This document shows positions 12,201 to 23,382 of a stretch of 64,000 bases of DNA, one piece after another. This DNA comes from Nomia melanderi (Eukaryota > Arthropoda > Insecta > Hymenoptera > Halictidae). The stretch covers positions 5,604,001 through 5,668,000 of the forward strand of contig NC_135003.1 in NCBI RefSeq assembly GCF_051020985.1. The letters run 5' to 3'. The number at the start of each line of letters is the position of its first letter. Within the stretch, counting starts at the first letter, position 1. The notes under the pieces are model-generated. The model was not told the DNA's origin. It searched no databases and worked only from the letters and a program-made list of their open reading frames with translations. Both the position numbers and the translations under genes were made by a program.

Positions 12201-14436
12201 TGACGACCAAGAAAAATTGTGTACATATTTGGCGTGATACGCTTGATGATATAACGTCGTAGCGTGTTTGATAATAGTTACTTTTACAGCGATCCTGAAA
12301 TATAATTAGAGAAATACCTGTCCATCTAGACTGGCCCATAAAAGTATTTAAAATGGAAATATGTATTATATATACTCTTCGGATAGTAGATATCTTGAGA
12401 TAAAGAAATCGATTCACTCATTATCGAGGTACTATGGCATCCATGTAAAATGAAAAATCTCATTTAATGTATAATAACTTTGTTAGTATGGTTAAACATT
12501 TTACTGTATACTTTTGAAATATTAATAAGCATGCATGTAAAATTCTGGGTTTTTTAGGTTACTACTTTTTAATTTAAACGTGATTTAATAATCGTTTTAA
12601 AACTATCTCTTTAAACGAGAATACTCTATAAAAGAAAAGTATATTGTCTCTCGATTTATTTAGAATATTTGTTTGTTTCAAAAAGTTCAAAATTAAAGTT
12701 TGCCATTAAAAAGGAGTAATACAATATATAATCCTATGTAAATTGTAGGAACATTTTTGGTGCTGCTGGATTGTATTTTAAAGAAATTAGCCGTTTATTT
12801 TAACTGAGTTCGTATGTACTCTTTGGTAGGATTTGATATCTTTTGCGTGATTTCAAATTAGCAATTATCTGAGCCACTGACGTAGAAGCTTTTTATCAGT
12901 CAAATGATTTATCCAAATAAAAATGATTTGCTGCAGATTATCCTAATATCTATGTATTTAAATATTTAATCTTTATATCATCGAGTAATTATATTTGTTT
13001 GATAATTTGTGTTCTTTCAATAATTAATAATAATCCATTAAATTAATAATCATAATAATATCTTATATAATTATATAATTAATATATTATTATTTATCTG
13101 CGAAACTGTTCCTAGAACTTTGAGATGGTTCTGTATTCAATTTTGAAACTCTTGAAATAGACTTCATCGTTTAATCACTGATATAACTTTCTCACGTGAA
13201 ACCCAATAATGTCAAGTGAAATCTTCGTTATCGTTCTAAAAGATAAGATATTATTTTTGTAATTTTAGATGTTGAAGTCTGTAAATTGTATTTCTGAGGC
13301 TTACAATTTGAAACTCGGGTAGTTGACGGAGTTTATTGAAGTATACTTGAGTGTGTACGTAGGGAAATATAGGGAACAATGCTCTCAATATATTGTCTCA
13401 GATAAGCGATTTTTTACTTAAAAAAAACATTCTTTTTAACAATATTGCGCATACCTGCGTTTGCAATGCATGTAATAGTATTAATCGAGGAAAACAGGTT
13501 GAAGACTTGAGATCTGCAACACTTATATAATGTAATATTGTAGAACATGTAATTACTTACTGCAGAGCAAATAATTATGCTTTATTATACGTTGCTTGTT
13601 ATTACAAGAAATTTTACAGGAAGTCAAACGTCTTGTCATTCTGTTTCATCGCGTTCTCCTTTCTGTAGAATCTACAATTAGCTATTGATTAAAATGATGT
13701 ACACTGTAGACATAATTTTTATTTATTTCAAACATAATTTTATTTTACAGCGTAGATATAATTTTAATTAGTATAGAAGAAACTATATAGGAAAAGTGGG
13801 ATTTGGACTCAACCTTTTAACGCGTTGCTCCTCAAAATTAAATTCATTCATAATATTCATTAATAATATAATTCATAATATAAGGCTACACGTCTCCACC
13901 TACACTAAATACATTCTTTCAAAACTGGATCGATTATAGATTTGAAGATTGGAGTCATCACTTTATAAGTTTGAAAAAAGGGTGTCCATAGTGTTAGAAT
14001 TACTTGATGTATATTACAAAAAGGTTCCATGAAAAAGTGACATTTAACTTGTATATCGTGATTGTACGTGGTTAATTTGTGTTTAATTTGATATTAGTGT
14101 TTAATGCAATCAAATTGCATTTTTCATGCAAATTTCAGTAAAATTGCAAAAATACTCGTACGACAAGTTTTAAAGGATCGTTGCAAAGGAAAATGTAGAA
14201 GCGTTTGAATTTGCTCAATTTAAGAAACGGAGAAATACGTTTATCTTTTCATCCGTTACATGAAGCAAGAATATCGCCAAAGAAAACGGCTACAGAAGGT
14301 GTAAGTAATAGCTTCATGCTTTAAAATGAGTCCAAACAAAATGTTTTGTGACATTTTATTACAAAATTACAAAAATTCCAAGTTCAACAATGTTTTTATT
14401 ATTATTAAGTAATCTCTTAATTACTTGGATCAGTAT
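9241..14436. other. AT-rich intergenic DNA
   Basis: No gene recognised. It contains one GC-richer island at about 11580-12180 (a 91-codon minus frame inside it is low complexity) and a small inverted repeat at 10446-10489, listed separately. The rest is AT-rich with short frames only. Confidence 0.4.
10446..10489. repeat. Small imperfect hairpin
   Basis: AGAGA, one unpaired base, then TACCGGA at 10446-10458 faces TCCGGTA at 10475-10481, three unpaired bases and TCTCT at 10485-10489. The loop is about 16 nt. It sits in a locally GC-richer patch (about 10385-10490). It could be a structured RNA or chance; no known RNA family is recognised. Confidence 0.25.
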
Positions 14437-14439
14437 ATA

Positions 14440-15055
14440 CACTCCCCAAAAAAATGATAGCACACGTGTGTTATCTTTAATTTCTCACGTTATCATTATG
14501 GTACAAGGTGCAAATGATACATAAATAGGTCTACTAATATGGAAACATAACATTTATTGACTTTCCTTCAACGAATTTTCTTAGTAAAAATACAAATACC
14601 CAAATGAATACAGACAAAATGGTAGCACGTCCGAAAAATATTCCGTATTATGTAAATTTAAGGTAGACAAATATGAAAATTATATAACTGTACCTATGTT
14701 TAATAATGCGTGGGACATTCGTAGTTCTCAATTACTTCTATCATCCTTTTTGGTAAGGATTTATACAATACTTTAATTGAAGATTGTGATAAATTTTTCC
14801 ATTACCCTTTAAAACAGATTTTTAAATCATTTAAATTTTCAAATTGTCTACCTTCTACGTAGACAGCTTTTGATAATAATCCCCAACAGTTCTCAATTAT
14901 ATTGAGGCCCAGGGAGCACGCCGGCCTTTCTAAAACAGAAATTTTCTCCTTTGAAAAATATTCGTAAATAATTTTTGCCGTTTGGCAAATGGACCATCCA
15001 GACAAAACCGTTTTTCATCTATAAAGATTACATTCCACCAGGTTTTCCTCCAGTG
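14440..15055 (-). mobile_element. Tc1-type DNA transposon remnant
   Basis: Read on the minus strand, 15000-15050 encodes a stretch like the Tc1 transposase segment W-x-x-V-I-F-x-DE-K-R-F-x-L-D-G-P. After a break, 14802-15000 encodes its C-terminal part: a remnant of the SPDLNPIEN motif (here SLGLNIIEN), then WGLL, then GRQF. The first catalytic Asp and the final Glu are therefore visible, but the central DNDPKH segment is missing, so a deletion joins the two parts in different frames. The end at 14440 (TA, then CACTCCCC) looks like a Tc1 terminus. No matching inverted end is seen to the right, and the N-terminal DNA-binding half is absent. This is a dead fragment. Confidence 0.8.
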
Positions 15056-15686
15056 TATGTATGTATTTATAATATATTTAGAAGTTTTAAGATTTTTCAA
15101 TTGAAAGGATTATAGCATTAATTTATTCAATTCTTGTATTACTTATTTGCATATATGAAATATTTCAATTTGCATTATATAACAATTTCTCTATAATAAT
15201 ATGATAAGCATGCTTCTTGAATGCAGATTGCAACATTATCATCGAGTAAACACTATTAATAACTATGTGATACGGCAGTTTTGAATGGAAAGTATGATAT
15301 TAATTTTATCTCTTCCATGATGACTCACTTAATCAGAAAATATAAAAAAAGAATTGAGATAAGGTCTAAACCATGTATTCAAAGAAAGGGTTGATTCAAA
15401 AACACCTGAAATTATCTGAAACAAATTACCTGTGGAACTTTGCATATTGTACGCCTATGGGTATGACATTGACCATGTGTAAAAATTTTTTTCGGACTTC
15501 TTTAATAGCTGTAATTACGTACGTCATTTTAAACTTCAATTACAAACTATATTTTTTCGTTTCAATACAGCATCAAATCCTTAAATCTCATATACACAAA
15601 AAAGACTGAAAGTATACAATAAAATTCTTTCGTAAAGCATGTTGTTACAAAAATTGAATAAAGAATATATAGGTTATTTCATTTTC
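15056..15686. other. AT-rich intergenic DNA
   Basis: No gene recognised. A 78-codon plus frame at 15373-15609 has the hydrophobic/aromatic composition typical of translated AT-rich DNA and no motif. Confidence 0.4.
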
Positions 15687-15986
15687 TTAAACACTTCTAC
15701 CTATTAATGTTTGTGAAATGTTTCTTTCAGATGCATTGCCACTTATTTGTTGTGACATCGCAACATAATCGCACGTATGTAATGCAGATAAACTTTGACC
15801 CAAGTTAAAGATAGTATAATCTGTATTTGTAAAAGTACGGGATATAAAGAAATGTTTGCATATTTTGTCGTAACATGACTCTACACTTTCGTTTTGATGG
15901 AGGTTGAGATAAAGAAGCCGCTGCAAAATTCTCTTTCCCCTGGACAGAAAAAGGTTAAAATTTTGTACTGCGCCATCGTATTCTAC
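15687..15986 (-). pseudogene. Unrecognised coding-like fragment
   Basis: A 99-codon frame on the minus strand, open from a TGA at 15987-15989 to a TAA at 15687-15689, in a region where other frames close quickly. Its product has balanced, protein-like composition: a stretch containing FNLFLSRGKR, a leucine-rich stretch, then Cys/Tyr/Lys-rich and Ser/Thr/Asn-rich parts. There is no ATG near its 5' end, so it would be an internal exon or a broken copy. A plausible acceptor (pyrimidine tract then CAG) lies near 15940 and a weak donor (TAG then GTAGAAG) near the 3' end. I do not recognise the family. It could be one exon of a minus-strand gene, a retrocopy fragment or transposon debris. Confidence 0.3.
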
Positions 15987-18900
15987 TCATCGCAGAAATA
16001 AATAGTCTCAAAAGAACCATAGATAAAAAATGAATAGTTTTCTTGTAAATCGCCGTTGAATTTTGCGTCAGAGAATAAGGAAACGCGATATCGATTTTAA
16101 TTTAACTTGATTTCAATATCATTAAAGGAAAAGTCTCGTGCATAAAATTTTACTTCCAACTATCACCCCACTTTTTTCATCTATTATATTTCTGTTTTCA
16201 TTTGGTCAACAATATCTTCCTATTTAAAAATAATTATAATATAATTGTAACCAATGATTACGTAAATTATATACTTGAATGGATTGTACTAATTAGGTTG
16301 ACACGACATGTTTTTATCAGATACGTATTCGAAATGATGTTAGAAATGACTTGTTCTTTGTAACTTTTTTTATCGATCTTTATAATTTCTTGAACTTTAT
16401 TTTTGGTTCAAGTTTAATGCAGTTTGTAGGATTCTGCGGTTTTTTAGCTGTTTATAAATATAAGATAATTCAATTTGTAAGGTCAATGTAAGTTTACCGA
16501 TTGGTATCACATAAAGCTGGTATTTGTTCTATTTATTCGGTATTAACATTGCACTTTCAATACAGTTTTTTGCATTGTATAACTGGGCAAAAAGTATTTT
16601 AGCAGAAAAGAATTACTTTTACATACATATAAAAAATGAAAAACATCCTAATATGCTATTCAATAATATATTTTAAAGAACATGAAAACAAAATAGTTGA
16701 GAATTTAGATTATTTTTTCTGTTGATTGTGGAGATATAGTTTAAGAATATGATAACAGAAATGAAATTATTAATTCAGATGAAATTTGAAACATATTCTA
16801 TAAAAAACGAAATTATTGAAGATAATATTAGTTATACAAACTTGATATGAAGAAAGTTATAATAATGTTTGGTTAATAAATAATTTTTATTGAAATTAAA
16901 TACTCGTTCAATAAAAATTTATTCGACTCATTATCTTAGATAAATATTCACTCGAAACCATTTGAATAATGTTCACCTCTAAGGAATATTTAATGTTCAC
17001 GCTCTTACTTGTTAAACATATTTTTATTGATGTAAATGTATAAACAGTTTACAATGTACTAGTGTACATACGCCTGTATGATACATGGCACTAGAATCTA
17101 GATTAGTATTCCAGTTGTTTTATACGAGTTTTAGTAAACGAAGATTTATTACTATTTCGGAAAAGTTACAAATTCATGAAGTATTCGAAAATAGTATGTA
17201 TCATGTATCTATATGATTCATGACTTGCTAAAATCGTGTAAGCAAGTGTATCTTTTTATTATGCTACCAAACGAGAAAGATATAAAGAATAGTATTTGTC
17301 ATTGTCTAGTATCGTTTTTTATTGTCATATCGACACTAGTTAATACGGTGAACGTAAGAAACACAATTATTTGATATCTAGTTACCAAAGGTTTCATCGA
17401 TAACGCTTATTGTTAGTTGCCAATAACTTTTATTGAACAATCTCAGTGTGGTATGGATTAACATAAGCTTTAGACTTTCGTGTTATAGTTTACAGTTAAT
17501 TGCTGTTGTGTCTAAGGTTAATATAACAATCAACTGAACCAGTGGTCAGTAACAATTCCCAAGAGCTCGATACTGAAATATTTATTCTACAGAGTGTTAA
17601 AAAGCAGGATTCACAACTCAAGGGTAGATAGTACTTATTACACACAAGAAAATTATTCCAACGAACACAAGTGTACATATTAATACATTAAAACCTCAAT
17701 CACTCGATTTAATTGGGCAACTAATTCAGAAAAATGAATACATATCTCAAGTGTCTCAATTTCTTAAATCATATTCGCAAAATTTGATTATATTATATCT
17801 GTTATATATAATATTATATTATATTATATTTATATATAAATTATATCATTTGATATAATTTAAACACCTGAATCATTGTGTCTGTAGATAACCAAGACTC
17901 TTGTGCGATCTCGTTCACAAAAAGTAGAAGAATTCGATTAAACAATATCCTACTGTATTTTTAAAGTCACAAAGGATTTTGTTAGTCAAACCTGATTTTC
18001 TTTCTTGGAAAATTATCACATTCTAATGAAACAATAGGTTCAACAATTATAATATCATTATAACTAAGAAAAAAAGAAATAATAAAATGTAAATTAAGAA
18101 AAAATGATTTAATGAAATCAATCAATTATAATCATAATTATTATCATTGTTTGCACCCGACGAGATATCTCTTGAAGTAACAAAATTAGTCGTTACAACT
18201 CGAATAAAAGATTATTTGTAATATAAAAAATATTAATTTTTCCATTTATATACATTAAAACTTTTCCTCTGATTTGCAAACACTCCGTACAAAATGTCAG
18301 CGCAGAGATTGTTCCGTCACCATACGCCGCAAAAAGTTTCCATGCGGAAAAGTGCAAGTAATTACGTCGTTTCTTCTTTCAAACGGCTTTTGTTCTCCAG
18401 TTTCCTTCGGTTCGCTTACGGTGAGATGTCGTGACACGAAAATTACCATGTTGTGACACGGATGGAAAAGCGAACCGTACACGCGTGCAACAACTCCGAA
18501 ACGACACGCTTGTAATTTCTGTGCGCCAACCTAACCGTCCATTACTCGCCGCGTAGCATGCCGTGTCCTGGAAAGAAAGTTCAAGCACGCATACCTTGAC
18601 GTTCGAATAAAATCCAGGCTATCGTTAAGTCTCGGAGATAGTTCACAAACGTGGGAACTTTCGCGAATAATATTCCGTACGATCCACGATGACAGACGTT
18701 CAACGGCTTGCCTTGGGTTCTTAACAAAAATCGCGATTATTGACGTACACAAGTGACATAGGTATCGTTGACAATTATAAATGGGGAATGAAGACTAACT
18801 GTGGCAATTTTCCCATTAGTGAAAACTGTTTTTGATCGGTCTATATTGAAATTATCGTGTCGACTGTCACTCGTACCAGCGTATACAGGTCTCTTCGTAT

Positions 18901-19016
18901 TTGTACTTATTGCGAGGAATGTGCTAGTGCGAGAATAGGAATAATGTTATTGAAATTAGTGTTAGGAAAGACAGACACAGGAGATACAAGTTGTTTATCT
19001 AATTAGAGTCGTTGGT
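15987..19016. other. AT-rich intergenic DNA with one GC-richer island
   Basis: No gene recognised. The segment about 17780-17860 is nearly pure A/T with TATAT/ATATTA repeats. A GC/CpG-richer island at about 18270-18760 carries overlapping short frames on both strands without protein-like content. Confidence 0.4.
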
Positions 19017-19020
19017 TTAA

Positions 19021-19193
19021 CATTAAAGTTACCGAGTAGTTCAATTGACTTTTTGTAAATCCTCTATAGAAACTCCAAGCGTGCATTTATTGAGATTTTA
19101 ATTGATTTACAATTCAGTCTTCACATTGTTAAATAAATTTCTTTAATAATGTCTCAAAGAAACATCTGTTATTTGTTTAATAATTGGTTAGTG
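19021..19193. mobile_element. Degenerate copy of the 3499-3724 MITE
   Basis: Flanked by TTAA at 19017-19020 and 19194-19197. The left part aligns with 3499-3660, sharing CAATTGACTTTTTG, CTCTATAGAAACTCCAAG and AAACATCTGTTAT in the same order. The right inverted repeat is shortened: the segment corresponding to about 3690-3718 is missing and only GTG remains before the TTAA. This is a decayed piggyBac-type non-autonomous element. Confidence 0.65.
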
Positions 19194-19197
19194 TTAA

Positions 19198-20652
19198 TAA
19201 GTATGTCAAAAGATATACTTTTCTGTTGAATAGTTGTCGTTTGATTTGTAATTATAATTATAATAAAAAACTTATTTATCATTATAAGAATATTTATAAT
19301 AAAAAATTCATTTTTAATGAACTTTCTATTTATTTATACTACAAATAATTCGACAATGAGTAGTAAAAAATGCATGTTTCAGGCTAATTATTTACATAGT
19401 TTTATGATATTGGGGTACTCATATCATTTGTTTATATACAGGATGAGTAATCACAGATAAACTGTCTAAACTGAAGATCTCCTAATTTTGGAGCTAGAAA
19501 GAAATGCTATTCGAAATGAAAATTGTTTAGTTTCTGAAGAACCATTACATAATGAACAAAACTTTTCTGATACTTTACAAATGTTCATGACGACTATACC
19601 TGCCATGTAAAGGTAATAACTTTTGTTTTATAACGAGTATACCCGTCATAGAGAAGAAAACAATTTTCTTTTGTTATTTGCAGTAAAATTTAGATTAAAC
19701 AAGAAAGACATTCGTAATTTTGGCACATTTTGAAATGATAACGAATTAAGCATTAATAAACAAAATACAAGAATTACTAGTGACAGATTCAACTATTTTA
19801 ATCGGCAATTTTTACCTACCAGGATACCATACTGTTACATAAAAACAAATTAAATTTTTCATTTTTCATTTCTCTTCTCCAGACATTTCATTATTTAACA
19901 GAAATACTTTCAATTCGAAATATCGAATATTACTTTGTTTATGAATTATTATGAATCACATTTTAAATTCTATAAATAATACTAATGAATCTTTAACCAA
20001 TAAAAATATACATTTTATGCTTTAATAAATAAAAATAAAACATACATTTTGTTCAGACATTTAGTATCAAAATAATCTACTGCAGAGGTTATTATTAATA
20101 TTGAATATCAAAAGTCACTTTCAAATTTTGGAAACAGATTTAAACGGACATATCATTGAAACGGGAAGATAATTCTGTGAATAATTTCAAGTGGTAGCCT
20201 TATACAAATTTCAAATATATAAATAAATATAAATATACAAAAATATAAAGAAATATTGTAGAAAATATAAAAAATACAATACTGTGATGATGATGATGAT
20301 GATGATTAGACTATAAATGACTTTTAATTCTTATTAAATTTGCTGGACAAATGGAGATAGAAATTATGTGGCTGCGTCCGATAAAGGTGTAAAATTGGAA
20401 AAATTCATTGATAATGGAATATAAGGGGCCCAGGGATTTACTTAAACTGACAAATTACTGAAAGTATAGAGTAAAGTCTGGATCGCATGAGGGGGGCAAA
20501 ATAAATTGAGATGGAGTATTACATTTTCCCATCTTCGCTTGAAACAGCATCGTGTTAATGATATGTTACACTAAATTTCGTGCATACGCGGTCGGTAGTT
20601 AACTTATCTTAATACCTACTTGTTTCCCAAATAAGTAATATTCGTTTTTCCG
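19198..20652. other. AT-rich intergenic DNA
   Basis: No gene recognised. It contains a short GAT trinucleotide repeat at 20286-20306, listed separately, and a slightly GC-richer patch at about 20370-20600 without usable frames. Confidence 0.4.
20286..20306. repeat. (GAT)7 microsatellite
   Basis: Seven perfect tandem GAT triplets inside AT-rich intergenic DNA. Likely polymorphic in length; no link to a gene is visible. Confidence 0.9.
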
Positions 20653-20837
20653 CTATTGAGAGTTATTAATGCTTCTCATAATTGCTATTGCCTCGTCGAC
20701 GTGAGTCTGCAGCCTCCTTCGTTTTACTAGTCTTCTATCGGTGATGTAATCTTCATTTCCAACGGCGCTAATTCCGTCGTCTACTTCAGTCCCTTCTTCG
20801 TAAATCGGAAGACTACCATTTGTTACAGTGATAGTTT
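20653..20837 (-). CDS. Candidate terminal exon, unknown protein
   Basis: On the minus strand a frame with strikingly protein-like composition runs to a TAG at 20653-20655. In order it holds a Thr/Val-rich start, an acidic segment (YEEGTEVDDG), a basic RRLVKRRR cluster that could act as a nuclear localisation signal, and a short helical-looking end (VDEAIAIMRSINN). It is preceded by a possible acceptor (TTACAG, exon starting at 20837), although its pyrimidine tract is weak; the open frame continues only 16 bases further before a stop. It is too short and lacks an ATG, so it would be a last exon or a remnant. About 900 bp upstream on the same strand, ATGATG at 21757-21752 opens a short frame ending at a GTAAGTA donor (21710-21704). 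The phases do not join directly, so at least one more exon would be needed. No family is recognised. Confidence 0.35.
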
Positions 20838-20855
20838 CTGTAATTACAATATTTC

Positions 20856-22421
20856 ATTAAATGCAACGTAGCTACTTCATAAAAAAGGAAGTGTTACTGA
20901 GTCTTGTGCCATGCATTAACAAGTTAAATAGTTACATGCATCATTTCCGAGAATAATTCATTCAACCTTTTTACCGAAGCTATAAACGAAGTTATCATAA
21001 AGTGATTCTGGTAACGAATGTGTTAATTGAGTCGCTAAGAAGCCAATCCGGCTAAATCCATTTCTTGATATTTTCTGGTTTTTGTAAATTTTAATGGAAT
21101 AAATACTGTTCTTTTTATTTATCAAAGGATTTACTTGTTTGCTTGTTTCTTTCTAGGTCAGAAAGCCCTTCTTTTTATAGCTTCTGAATATGTTGTATGA
21201 TAATTTCAGAAGCCGAAACATTGATTTTCTCAATTTTTGTTTTCTAGACTTAACCGTATTGCTTCTGGGTGACTTAACTATATGAAATATCAAAACCTAA
21301 AAGTAAATGGAAAGCCATTGACAAGAAGTTTAGAAAAGTATAATTTCTTCTAGTTCCTTGGAATGATTTACGAAAATTAAAATATACCATAATAGTATAA
21401 TAGTATTGCTATAAAAATTTGACACTCACGTATTACACGAACTGCCTTCGTTTTCAAGATATAAAATATTAATAATAATGGTAATAACAGTGATAATGCT
21501 AATAATAAAATATTAATAACAACATTAAATAATATTAAATAAATACTAATCCAGACTTAACCCACATTACTGACCAGTGAGATCTTCAATTAAGAAACAA
21601 ATGTGGTTCGTATAATACGTAACTACCAAAAATTAACTAAACGTTATTATAAACAAATTTTAAATTAATTCGAGCAACATAAGAAAAAATGTGAATCTTT
21701 TTTTACTTACTGTATAATGGCAGCTATTTGATTGAATGACATGGTTGCAGACATCATAATGTCAGTTTAAATATGGTCACACAGCAGCGTGAGAAATACA
21801 TGATATAACAGTTCGCATATTCTACATGTAGACTGCTCGTCGACTACCTGCATATATTATCTCGGTATGCAGAATTTAACATGTTGAAAGTATTGAAATG
21901 TTGTCAGCGGCCATGCATCTATAGCACGCGACCCTATTGCAGCGGCAAAGTCATATGGCAAGGTCGCCCGCCGTTCCAAAAAAAGAGACTAAGATAGCGT
22001 GGACTTTATACAAAATCAACCAAGCAATGACTTTTTTTTCTGACTTAGACCTTGCTCTTCATTTTCCATACCACAGTACTGGAAATGAGTCATTATACAT
22101 TTAATACTAACCGCACCAGCATTTTATATTCCTGCTGTAATTGGTTAAATAATTATTGTTATAAAATTCAACGTTATTCAATTATAGGTAAACAAATCAA
22201 ACTATAAATTTTTCTTAATAGAAACAGACGTGAAAGGAAAGACGAAAATTAAAGAACTGATTAATCTGACAGTATAAGATCTGATAAAAAGTTAAATGGA
22301 CAAAAAAGATACTGCATTTTTAATCAGATTTGAACTTTGCCTTGTTTACAATTGTTTCGCGTGATATGATATTTTGATATATCCAAAGCGACAATAGGTT
22401 ATACAATACGCCGAATATATT
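20856..22421. other. Intergenic DNA, possibly holding a minus-strand first exon
   Basis: AT-rich. On the minus strand, 21757-21711 could encode a 15-codon first exon starting MMSATMSF and ending at A|GTAAGTA, a strong donor. A GC-richer patch lies at about 21900-22000. Nothing else is recognised, and the exon is conjectural. Confidence 0.2.
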
Positions 22422-22425
22422 TTAA

Positions 22426-22759
22426 CCGTTTGTCCTACTCGATAATTCCCGACTGCTCGAGCCACAATAAACAAGAAGGTCGAAAAATTCTTAACAAATT
22501 TTTTATTCTTTTAGGGAATTATAACCTAAACGTGTGAACGTAACGAAGAATTACACGTAAGTAAAGTAAGAAAATATCAAGAACAACTAAACCACAAGTT
22601 TGACTCGTGTTGTTTATTTTGTCCCGAACAAAGTACCACGAGTCAGACTCGTGCTTATTGTTTTTGTCCCGAACGAAGTACCACGAGTCAGACTCGTGCT
22701 TATTGTTTTTGGTCCAAATTTCTTACCACGAGTCTCACTTGTTGTTGTAGGACAAGGGG
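22426..22759. mobile_element. TTAA-flanked MITE with palindrome array
   Basis: Bounded by TTAA at 22422-22425 and 22760-22763. The left end CCGTTTGTCCTAC and the inverted right end CCCCTTGTCCTAC match at 11 of 13 positions, as in piggyBac-type non-autonomous elements. The right half carries four tandem units of 44-45 bp starting near 22593, 22637, 22682 and 22727. The two central units contain the perfect palindrome CACGAGTCAGACTCGTG. There is no transposase. A frame at 22600-22833 that appears to encode a repeated peptide is only the translation of this array. Confidence 0.65.
22593..22743. repeat. 44-45 bp tandem array with 17-bp palindromes
   Basis: Four units. Units 2 and 3 (palindromes at 22637-22653 and 22682-22698) are almost identical over 45 bp, including the spacer with GTCCCGAAC. 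Units 1 and 4 are diverged and their palindromes imperfect. The array is subterminal in the MITE at 22426-22759, where transposase-binding repeats are often found in DNA transposons; that role is an inference. Confidence 0.8.
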
Positions 22760-22763
22760 TTAA

Positions 22764-23382
22764 TATCTTAAATGGGGATATTTACGATAGGTTCTTTGGG
22801 CTGTTTTCGAAATTTCAAAATGATACTAAATGATGTATTTATGTGTCATCTTAATAGACTAAATATATTTAGTAGTGAGGTTAATAGGTTAATCGCCATG
22901 GTGATCACCAATGACCGAAGTTTCCGAGCTATTTGAAAATAATTACAAGAAAAAGGATGATGTGAAATTAAAATATTTTGCTACATAATCGTTTTTCATA
23001 TTAAATCTTTAAGAGATACTGATTCATCTATTAATTAGGAATATGTTGGTATGACTATTGATAATTATATTTATTGATTGATTTTATTGATTGATATCAT
23101 TTGATTTTTGCATTACAATTGCATTAAAGTAAAGAAATTTATTTATTTATTCATTACATTAACTGTATACACAGTATGCTTATATTAATATTAAAATTGT
23201 TGATTTATACTACACGATAAAAACAATTGGTCGTCAATGGGGAGAAGATCCCTAGTGAGGACATTTACAGTACTTCGTATTCCAATTCAAAGCATTCGTA
23301 CATTAACATTCACATTTAGTGCATCCTTGGTTCTGTTTCTCCAGTACTGCGAAATTTAGTTGACAAAGAAAATGACTGTATT
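22764..23382. other. AT-rich intergenic DNA
   Basis: No gene, RNA or repeat boundary recognised between the MITE and the P450 fragment. Confidence 0.4.

Noticed and set aside
14440..15055. Intact Tc1 element with matching ends
   Set aside because: The right end near 15055 begins CACT like the left, but the sequences diverge at once and the right end still lies inside coding sequence, so the match is chance.
22593..22743. Possible CRISPR-like repeat array
   Set aside because: Spacers are as conserved as the repeats, the array has only four units, and the DNA is eukaryotic. It is a subterminal repeat of a MITE.
22600..22833. Frame encoding a repeated peptide
   Set aside because: It is the translation of a 45-bp tandem array inside a TTAA-flanked MITE, not a gene.
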